Positions 16,503 through 22,296 of a stretch of DNA of 22,296 bases are shown piece after piece (the first letter of the stretch is position 1; each line of letters begins with the position of its first letter). The notes under the pieces were generated by a model that had not been told where the DNA came from, searched no databases, and saw only the letters and a program-made list of their open reading frames with translations. Position numbers and translations under genes: made by a program. Source of the stretch: Butyrivibrio sp. UBA3740 (lineage in GTDB: Bacteria; Bacillota; Clostridia; Lachnospirales; Lachnospiraceae); the NCBI GenBank assembly GCA_002372465.1, contig DFGW01000006.1:1-22296 (forward strand), written 5' to 3'.

Positions 16503-18221
16503 TCATCTGTATATTACGAGATAACCTCCGAAGTTTTCTACGCTGAGGGACTCTAAATTTGAAAATAGCTCTTCCTCACTGGTAGCAACCACAAACACAT
16601 CCCCTTCCTCCGCTTTGCTGCTGACATCATCAGGCAGCTCAAAGGTAAAGTTCGCAAAGGATCTGGCAATGCGGAATTCTGCCTTTTCATCCTTATATTC
16701 CACAGTAGTATAGAATTTATACGGGTCATACTCGTTGTAGTAAAGGGCCAGCATAAATGGCGAAGAAAGCCCTTCGTAGGTGGAATAGATCTGCCTCTCA
16801 TCCCCTGCAATCTCGTAGGCCCTTTTGATGGCATCGCCATAGCCCGGCATAAATATACTGATGGACCAATCGTTGAACTTGGTAAAATAGTCCTTTGTAA
16901 ACGAAACTCCGCCTATAAGCAAAAAAACTATAAGCGCCACGAAAAGGCTCCTTGCATTTTCCAGGATAAAAGCCGCTCCCCTCACAAAGAAATAGATGAA
17001 AGGAATGAACATCATTACCATTCTGCTGATGTCAGGAAGAATCACCAGCTCCAGCCCCACATTGGCAATGGTCAGGAAAAGAAATATCCCGTTCCCCACA
17101 AGATAGAGTTTATCCTCGCCATTAGCTCTTTTCCCTCTTATCAAAGTGATCAGTGATATGACAAGCCCCAAAAAGGTCACGGGGAATGTAAACTCAAAAA
17201 GCGTCCCATAGCCGGGATAGAAATGCGCCAAAGTATGCCTGTCGTCCCCTATCGTCACTGCCAAAAGCATGGACTTAAGGTTATTCATAATCTTGGTGCC
17301 AAGGCCTGCGTCAAAGGAAATAAAGGCCTCTCCGGTCCTGGCTGCCGTAAATTTATTAAAGCAGATAACATTCGTTACGATTTCCGGAAGTCCAAGGTAG
17401 TTTACTGCGTAGAATATCAGAAGTGGTAAAAACACCACCGTAAATGTAATGATGGAGATCACCAGTTGCCTGGCATCCAGGACTTTTGCCCACAGGCAGT
17501 ATATGCAGATCAGCAAAAGAAATATGGGCACCACTATGGTTGCTGCACCGTAGCTGTACATGCACACTGAAAAAGCAGCTGCGCTTAAAGCATAAAGAAT
17601 TGTGCTTCGCTTTCTTGCTGCCAGAAGGAAAAGATATACTGCCAGCATCATGTTAAAGGGCATGATGTTGCAGTCAAGGCTCCATCTGGAGAGGATCACA
17701 TGCCAGGGGCAGATAGCAAGAAAGAGGGCTCCAAGGAGAGAAGCTTCGTTCTTAAAAGTTCTTTTCCCAAAAGTGATACGAAGTGAACCATAAAACAGGG
17801 CAACCGTAAGGATTCCGCAGACGGCGGGAATAAGCCTTAATTTAACTATCCCGGTGCCAAAGAGAGAAATGGTGATGACATTAAGATAGATAAGAAGGGG
17901 ACTTCCGCCGCCGCAGCCCCAGGTGATGGGGTAGATTGGCCAGTGGTAACCGTTTCTGTCGATGCCAAAGGTTGCCAGAGTATAGGCGTCATACCCTATG
18001 GATGCCTCGTCCTGCTGAAGCCCGAAGGGAACATCTCCCAGCTTGTAAAGACGAAGGAAAGAAGCAAGCACCATGATCAGGATGAAGATAATGGCTGCCG
18101 GGCCGTCGCTTAGGTAGTGCCCGTTTTTCTTTTCCCTCTTTATTGAAAAACATAAGGCTGCCACACCTATTATGATGTAGGCAGCCGTAGCTATATAGTT
18201 GTAATAATCAATTAAGCGCAT
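16503..18221 (-). CDS. GT-C fold membrane glycosyltransferase (ArnT/PMT-like)
   Basis: 572 residues with about ten to eleven transmembrane helices followed by a soluble C-terminal part of about 130 residues. The first long loop carries DEASIGYDAY (Asp71, Glu72), the acidic motif of ArnT/PMT-type lipid-phosphosugar-dependent glycosyltransferases, where the Asp or Glu coordinates metal or acts as base. Such enzymes move a sugar from a polyprenyl phosphate donor to an acceptor on the outer face of the membrane. The start at 18221 has AGGAAG seven bases upstream; an ATG at 18260 would lie within the previous gene. It follows the secreted-protein gene by 28 bp, so both are cotranscribed. Donor and acceptor are unknown; a cell-surface polysaccharide or glycoprotein is likely. 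Confidence 0.85.
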   Translation of the reverse strand: MRLIDYYNYIATAAYIIIGVAALCFSIKREKKNGHYLSDGPAAIIFILIMVLASFLRLYKLGDVPFGLQQDEASIGYDAYTLATFGIDRNGYHWPIYPITWGCGGGSPLLIYLNVITISLFGTGIVKLRLIPAVCGILTVALFYGSLRITFGKRTFKNEASLLGALFLAICPWHVILSRWSLDCNIMPFNMMLAVYLFLLAARKRSTILYALSAAAFSVCMYSYGAATIVVPIFLLLICIYCLWAKVLDARQLVISIITFTVVFLPLLIFYAVNYLGLPEIVTNVICFNKFTAARTGEAFISFDAGLGTKIMNNLKSMLLAVTIGDDRHTLAHFYPGYGTLFEFTFPVTFLGLVISLITLIRGKRANGEDKLYLVGNGIFLFLTIANVGLELVILPDISRMVMMFIPFIYFFVRGAAFILENARSLFVALIVFLLIGGVSFTKDYFTKFNDWSISIFMPGYGDAIKRAYEIAGDERQIYSTYEGLSSPFMLALYYNEYDPYKFYTTVEYKDEKAEFRIARSFANFTFELPDDVSSKAEEGDVFVVATSEEELFSNLESLSVENFGGYLVIYR

Positions 18222-18249
18222 ATTATTACTTCCTGAATTTCTTATTGGA

Positions 18250-19860
18250 TCATCTCGCATACATGGCGCCGTTCCAGTCAGCTATTCCCATGTAGGAAGC
18301 AGCTCTTCCGATGTAGGCACTGGCATTTCCGCCATTCATGTTCTGGAAAAACTCGAAGGCAAGCTTTCTTGAGCCGTCCTGCCTTGTTAGGCCAACAGCC
18401 AGTCCCTGTTTCACTTCCACAGGATAATCGGTCTGTCTGTTAAAGGTTATGAGCTTGATGTACTGGTTGGTGACACATCTCTGATAAGCGTAGACAATGG
18501 CTGCTGCCTGAGCTTCCTCGCCCTGGGTTGATGAGTAGCCAACCTCTGTAAGAAGAATAGGTCTAACTCCGCCGCCGGGACTGCGCATAGCAGGCTGACA
18601 CATGAAATCTGTCAGCTGCTCTATATTCTCCATGGACAGATAAGGTGTGTCAGGGCTGTGGGTTATCATCCCTGCTCCCTTGGGTGTCCAAAAGCTGGTC
18701 CAGGTCATTGGATAATTGTAAGGGTGCTCAGCAATGCCCCAGTTGAAGTTTCCCTGGGCCTGAACACAGGCGTTAAAGGCCTCCAGCATGCTCCTGGCTG
18801 AATAGTAGGATGCGTTGTGAACATGAGTCCAGTTCTGGTCAAGGCTGATGCAGACATAGGCATTGGCATTTCTGCTCTTGATGGCATTGTAGCAGACCCT
18901 TACCGAATCAGCATAGAGCTGGGCGTAGGTCATCTCATCGGCAACACCTGAATAATTCCATATATTCTTGGCATTGACCTCGTTGGCAATAACCCAGTTG
19001 TCAACCTGTCCGCAGCCGTTCTTGCCGTTATATCTCATGGCCAGGAAAGAAACCACCGCCTCAAGATACTCAAGGCCGTTGTCCTCGGAGGTGTTCATCA
19101 GGTAATAGTTGGACCTTCCGATTCCGCCTCTTGCTGTGGGTGAGATCATGAACTCCTCTCCTCTTGAGTAAGGGTTGAGAAGGACCATTGTCATGCCGAT
19201 ACCCTGATTGGTGCTGGTACGGACGCAGTGGTCATACTGGCTCATATAGGATGAATCAAAGTAGTAGGTCTTGCCGTTGTAGTCATAACGGATTCCGCCG
19301 TTGCCACCGATAACATCGGTCAGATTTATGTTGTAGGCTCCCTGCTGGACCCCGAGAGTTAATACTTCTGTGTTGCCGTTTCCGATCTTGGCACCGTCAA
19401 GGATAAGGCCCTTTTTGCCATTGTTCTTCCTGGCCTGTGAGCCTGAAGAAAGAGCTTCAGGATTGGTAATGTACTTGGCTCCTGCCACGGAAATAAAAGC
19501 TCCACCCTGCTTAACTGCAACCTGGAACTTGTCATATAAATGACAGCTTGTAGTCTGATATCCAAGTGGTACTGAGAAAACTACACTTCCCGAAACAGGA
19601 AGAGATGCTATCGGACTACCTGCCGGAGCACCCTGATAGGGCTTCTCCGCAAACAGGTAATAAAGGCCGTCATCACTTGATGGTAAGTCTGATGCGGAAA
19701 CATTGATCACCACATTCTCACCGGTTATAGAAACCGAGTTGATGTTAACGGCGCCAAGCCCCTCCGCCATCGAGCGGATCGGCTTTAGAGAAAAGACACT
19801 TAGTACAAGGGCAGCTGTTACGGCTGCGAAAGAAAGTGCTGAAAAGATTTTCTTTGTCAT
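18250..19860 (-). CDS. Secreted TIM-barrel-like protein, DUF5722-type putative glycoside hydrolase
   Basis: 536 residues with a signal peptide (hydrophobic core about 8-25, probable cleavage near residue 32). Residues about 36-130 look like a beta-sandwich domain. The rest resembles a glycoside-hydrolase-like TIM barrel: WVIANEVN holds Glu294, the usual place of an acid/base, and ILLTEVGYSS holds Glu439, the usual place of a nucleophile; a WGIAEHPYNYP segment lies between (374-384). The overall pattern reminds me of DUF5722 proteins of Lachnospiraceae, a recollection I could not test. Substrate unknown. First gene of the locus; AGGGG lies only three bases before the ATG and a further GAGGGG twelve bases before. 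Its promoter is at 19916-19944, divergent from rnpB. Confidence 0.78.
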   Translation of the reverse strand: MTKKIFSALSFAAVTAALVLSVFSLKPIRSMAEGLGAVNINSVSITGENVVINVSASDLPSSDDGLYYLFAEKPYQGAPAGSPIASLPVSGSVVFSVPLGYQTTSCHLYDKFQVAVKQGGAFISVAGAKYITNPEALSSGSQARKNNGKKGLILDGAKIGNGNTEVLTLGVQQGAYNINLTDVIGGNGGIRYDYNGKTYYFDSSYMSQYDHCVRTSTNQGIGMTMVLLNPYSRGEEFMISPTARGGIGRSNYYLMNTSEDNGLEYLEAVVSFLAMRYNGKNGCGQVDNWVIANEVNAKNIWNYSGVADEMTYAQLYADSVRVCYNAIKSRNANAYVCISLDQNWTHVHNASYYSARSMLEAFNACVQAQGNFNWGIAEHPYNYPMTWTSFWTPKGAGMITHSPDTPYLSMENIEQLTDFMCQPAMRSPGGGVRPILLTEVGYSSTQGEEAQAAAIVYAYQRCVTNQYIKLITFNRQTDYPVEVKQGLAVGLTRQDGSRKLAFEFFQNMNGGNASAYIGRAASYMGIADWNGAMYAR

Positions 19861-19915
19861 ATACCCCTATAACCCCTCATATTCTGTTATTTGGCGCATA
19901 TTTCGCACCAATTCT

Positions 19916-19944
19916 ATGATATAGGAAAACAACAGGATAATCAA
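19916..19944 (-). promoter_or_regulatory. Promoter of the secreted-protein/glycosyltransferase locus
   Basis: Minus strand TTGATT (19939-19944), 17-bp spacer, TATCAT (19916-19921); start near 19909, about 50 nt before the ATG. The predicted 5' end can form a hairpin with arms TTGGTGC and GCGCCAA (19892-19912), which could be an operator or an mRNA-stabilising stem. Confidence 0.6.
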
Positions 19945-19972
19945 TTTACTTTTTTAGAATTAATGATACAAT
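19945..19972 (+). promoter_or_regulatory. Promoter of rnpB
   Basis: Plus strand TTTACT (19945-19950), 16-bp spacer, TACAAT (19967-19972) with an upstream TGA (extended -10). The predicted start is near 19979, a few bases before the RNase P RNA. Its -35 box directly abuts the -35 box of the opposite promoter, so the two polymerases should compete. Confidence 0.7.
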
Positions 19973-19982
19973 TAAGGTCCAT

Positions 19983-20330
19983 GAGCAGGATGGATGATCG
20001 CTGCTGTGCGTACGAAAGGGCACAGGAGAGGAAAGTCCGGGCTTCACAGGGCAGGATGCCAGATAACGTCTGGTGGAGGCAACTCCCAGGATAGTGCAAC
20101 AGAGAGATACCGCCAGCCGGCTCGCCGGCTGGTAAGGGTGGAAAGGCAGTGTAAGAGACTACCGTGCTGGTGGTAACATCAGTAGCCATGTAAACCCCAT
20201 TCGAAGCAAGACCGAAAAGAGAGCCATGAACTTGCCCGGTTCGCTCTCAGGTGGGTCGCTTGAGGCTGTTGGTGACAGCAGTCCTAGATAGATGATCATT
20301 CACGACATAACCCGGCTTATCGTCCTGCTC
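19983..20330 (+). ncRNA. rnpB: RNase P RNA (catalytic subunit of the tRNA 5'-processing enzyme)
   Basis: The RNA removes the 5' leader of pre-tRNAs together with the RnpA protein. Conserved landmarks in order: the P3 hairpin CTGTGC/GCACAG; GAGGAAAGTCCGGGC (P4 5' half, near 20016-20030); GATAGTGCAACAGAGA and the following ACCGCC; GGTAAGGGTGGAAAGG; the CATTCGAAGCAAGACC segment; GATGATCATTCACGACA; and the 3' CCGGCTTATCG. Ends are set by helix P1: GAGCAGGA (19983-19990) pairs perfectly with TCCTGCTC (20323-20330). The layout with P13/P14-like hairpins suggests the A type. No rho-independent terminator follows before lgt, 28 bp downstream, so either processing or readthrough into lgt forms the 3' end. 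Confidence 0.95.
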
Positions 20331-20358
20331 GGATTTCAGAAAGAAAGAAGCTTGAAAC

Positions 20359-21318
20359 ATGTTAAGAGAATTGTTCCATATCGGTCCGGTGACAGTGTAC
20401 GGATACGGCCTCATGATTGCGATCGGTGTGATCAGCTGCGTGCTTGTAGCGATGAAGCGCGCGAAAGGCTACGGCGTGAATCCCGACATTCTGTTTAATG
20501 CGGCGTTTATCGGCATTATTTCAGGAATTATCGGCGCCAAGCTGATGTATTGGATTACGATTCTTCCCGAGATTATAGAAAATCCGAAACTTCTTCTGGA
20601 CCTGACGGGCGGCTTTGTTGTCTACGGCGGGCTGGTTACCGGCATTCTTGCCCCGGTGATCTACTTAAGGATCAAGAAGGAGAGTGTTCTCGACAAGCTG
20701 GATCTCGCGGCCGCGAGCATCGCGCTCGGACAGGGCTTCGGACGGATCGGATGCTTCCTTGCGGGCTGCTGCTACGGCAAAATCGCGCCGGACGGCGCCT
20801 GGTACGCGGTGACCTTCCCGGCATCCTCGGAGGCAATTCCGGGCGTCGGACTGTATCCGACGCAGCTGATGTCCGCCGCTTTCGACTTCCTGCTGTTCTT
20901 CTTCCTGTGGTTCATGACGGACCGGGTGCGTTTCCGCGGTGTGATATTAAGCCTCTACATGATGATTTACAGCGTGGCGCGCTTCTTCATCGAGTTTATC
21001 CGCACCGAACCGAAAACCGTCGGACCTTTCACGACGGCCCAGTTCACGGCCTTCTTCATTTTCGCGGCCGGCGTGATTCTGTTTATCGTGATGCACAAGC
21101 TCGCGCTTCCGCCGCTTCGGAAGTCTTCCGAAGAGAAAGCGGACGAAGAGGAAGAACCTGAGGAGAAGGAAGCTGCAGAGGAAAAACCTGAGGAGAAAGA
21201 ATCTGCAGACGAAACTCCGGAGGAAGAACCCGTGAAGACAGAGGAAGAAAGCACAGAAGAAGAAACAGAAGAGAAGAGCCCGGAACCGGCGGAAAATACA
21301 GAGAATTCGGAGGAATGA
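20359..21318 (+). CDS. lgt: Prolipoprotein diacylglyceryl transferase with acidic C-terminal tail
   Basis: 319 residues. Lgt moves diacylglycerol from phosphatidylglycerol to the lipobox cysteine of prolipoproteins at the membrane. About seven transmembrane segments span residues 12-250. The signature GQGFGRIGCFLAGCCYG lies at 124-140, with Arg129 equivalent to the essential Arg143 of E. coli; Arg215 in EFIRTEP corresponds to Arg239. GGFVVYGG (84-91) has Tyr where E. coli has His103. Residues about 256-319 are an extra, strongly acidic tail, nearly half Glu, built from 10-residue repeats. The ribosome binding site is weak (an AAGAAAGAAG stretch). Codon use (GCG, CGC, CCG, ACG) and G+C are clearly higher than in genes left of rnpB. 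It is followed by glgB one base after the stop. Confidence 0.93.
   Translation: MLRELFHIGPVTVYGYGLMIAIGVISCVLVAMKRAKGYGVNPDILFNAAFIGIISGIIGAKLMYWITILPEIIENPKLLLDLTGGFVVYGGLVTGILAPVIYLRIKKESVLDKLDLAAASIALGQGFGRIGCFLAGCCYGKIAPDGAWYAVTFPASSEAIPGVGLYPTQLMSAAFDFLLFFFLWFMTDRVRFRGVILSLYMMIYSVARFFIEFIRTEPKTVGPFTTAQFTAFFIFAAGVILFIVMHKLALPPLRKSSEEKADEEEEPEEKEAAEEKPEEKESADETPEEEPVKTEEESTEEETEEKSPEPAENTENSEE
21151..21240 (+). repeat. 30-bp tandem repeat within the lgt tail
   Basis: Units 21151-21180 and 21181-21210 are near-identical and encode EEPEEKEAAE and EKPEEKESAD; a third, diverged unit at 21211-21240 encodes ETPEEEPVKT. The repeat keeps the frame and lengthens the acidic tail, so copy number could vary between strains. 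Confidence 0.75.
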
Positions 21319-21319
21319 C

Positions 21320-22296
21320 ATGGCTTATAAGCTGTTTGCCTATGATTCACTGCTGAACAATTATAAAAAGGACATCGAGCTTCGCATGGAGAATTTCGTG
21401 GAGAAGCTTGACGACCTGACAGACGGAAAAGGAAATCTTTCGGATTTTGCGAACGGACATCATTATTTCGGACTCCACCGCACGGAAAAGGGCGTGGTGT
21501 ACCGCGAATGGGCGCCCGGTGCGGACGAGCTGCATGTATTCGGCGATTTCAACGGCTGGAACGGCCTGTCGCATCCGATGACCCGGAAGGAAAACGGCGT
21601 CTTCGAGATCGAGCTTGACGGCGAGGAAGCCATCAAAAACGGACAGAAATTCAAGGTGCTTGTCACGAAGGACGGACATACGGAAGAGCATATTCCGACC
21701 TACGCGACCTATGTGGTGCAGGATCCCGTGACCTATATCTGGTCGGCGGAGGCCTTTCTTCCGGAAAAGCCCTTTGAATGGCATGACGCAAACTTCCATC
21801 CGGACAATCCGCCAGTCATCTATGAGTGCCACATCGGCATGGCGACGGAGGAGTACCGGATCGGAACCTACCGGGAATTTGAGGAAAACGTACTTCCGCG
21901 GATCGTGGATGACGGATACAATACCATTCAGGTCATGGCCATTATGGAGCATCCTTATTATGCTTCCTTCGGCTATCAGGTGGCCAATTTCTTCGCGGCT
22001 TCGTCGCGCTTCGGCACGCCGACGGATCTGAAGCATCTGATCGATACGGCGCATGCGAAGGGCATCCGGGTGCTTCTCGACGTCGTTCACTCCCACGCCT
22101 GCGCAAACGTGCGCGAGGGACTGAATCACTTCGACGGAACCGATTACCAGTTCTTCCATGAAGGCGCGGAGGGCAACCATCCGGCCTGGGGCACGAAGCT
22201 TTTCGACTACGGCAAGAATGAAGTCCTGCACTTCCTCCTGTCCAACCTGAAATTCTGGATGGAGGAGTACCACTTCGACGGATTCCGCTTCGACGG
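21320..22296 (+). CDS. glgB: 1,4-alpha-glucan branching enzyme, 5' part (cut by window end)
   Basis: The first 325 residues of a GH13 branching enzyme that makes alpha-1,6 branches in glycogen. The N-terminus carries a CBM48-like domain (YREWAPGADELHVFGDFNGW, about 55-74). The catalytic barrel begins with YECHIGMA and GTYREF, as in the group that includes eukaryotic and bacterial branching enzymes. Region I DVVHSH starts at Asp254; the window ends at DGFRFD, whose last Asp (325) is the nucleophile. No stop is reached, so the gene continues off the edge. The ATG has GGAGG six bases upstream and follows the lgt stop directly, so the two genes are translated from one mRNA. Codon use is CG-ending like lgt. 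Confidence 0.93.
   Translation, partial: MAYKLFAYDSLLNNYKKDIELRMENFVEKLDDLTDGKGNLSDFANGHHYFGLHRTEKGVVYREWAPGADELHVFGDFNGWNGLSHPMTRKENGVFEIELDGEEAIKNGQKFKVLVTKDGHTEEHIPTYATYVVQDPVTYIWSAEAFLPEKPFEWHDANFHPDNPPVIYECHIGMATEEYRIGTYREFEENVLPRIVDDGYNTIQVMAIMEHPYYASFGYQVANFFAASSRFGTPTDLKHLIDTAHAKGIRVLLDVVHSHACANVREGLNHFDGTDYQFFHEGAEGNHPAWGTKLFDYGKNEVLHFLLSNLKFWMEEYHFDGFRFD

Noticed and set aside
19891..20189. Short frames on both strands across rnpB
   Set aside because: They overlap a structured RNA with conserved RNase P segments and have no protein-family features.
20550..21161. 203-codon plus-strand frame inside lgt
   Set aside because: Arg/Gly-rich shadow in another frame of lgt; no ribosome binding site or family features.
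21347..22273. Long antisense open frame (308 codons) on the minus strand
   Set aside because: It lies wholly opposite glgB, whose plus-strand translation shows clear GH13 motifs and a good ribosome binding site. High G+C with CG-ending codons makes such mirror frames common.
1..22296. CRISPR arrays, insertion sequences, phage genes, tRNAs
   Set aside because: No regularly spaced repeats, transposase or integrase motifs, or tRNA-like cloverleaf were seen on either strand.

Overview
The window looks like a chromosomal segment of a Gram-positive anaerobe of the Clostridia, most likely Lachnospiraceae. The reasons are a tryptophan operon under a T-box leader, strong AGGAG-type ribosome binding sites, sigma-A style promoters, an RNase P RNA that looks like the A type found in Clostridia, and transporter and secreted-protein architectures that I associate with that family. 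No CRISPR array, insertion sequence, phage gene or tRNA was found.

Layout. 1-2565 (minus): an isolated promoter and terminator at the window edge, a lipoprotein, and a dicarboxylate/amino-acid:cation symporter-like protein with an extra N-terminal domain. 2647-3360 (plus): surE, which runs tail-to-tail into the next minus-strand gene. 3321-5547 (minus): manA with its own promoter, followed by a membrane/Rossmann/RyR-domain protein that is split over two frames. 5629-10569 (minus): trpDCFBA with tightly overlapping genes, preceded by a roughly 370-nt tryptophan T-box leader with promoter and terminator; trpE and trpG are absent here. 10592-12373: a MATE transporter fused to an RsbW-like ATPase domain. 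12545-15490: a patatin-like hydrolase followed by an old-yellow-enzyme-type flavin/FeS reductase, closed by a terminator. 15652-19860: a probable extracellular-carbohydrate locus with a secreted TIM-barrel-like protein, a GT-C-type membrane glycosyltransferase and a small secreted protein. 19916-20330: two back-to-back promoters and the plus-strand RNase P RNA gene. 20359-22296 (plus): lgt and the 5' part of glgB.

The trp genes form a complete route from anthranilate to tryptophan. Their leader carries a UGG specifier and a UGGC tRNA-end-binding site, so uncharged tRNA-Trp should switch the operon on. Most other units look housekeeping (surE, manA, rnpB, lgt, glgB).

The most unusual points are: two unrelated transporter folds that both carry GHKL/anti-sigma-like ATPase domains, one intact and C-terminal, one degenerate and N-terminal; the secreted/membrane carbohydrate locus; a split RyR protein; a Glu in place of the usual catalytic Asp in TrpA; a possible small RNA at the left edge; and a sharp rise in G+C content and CG-ending codons just after rnpB.
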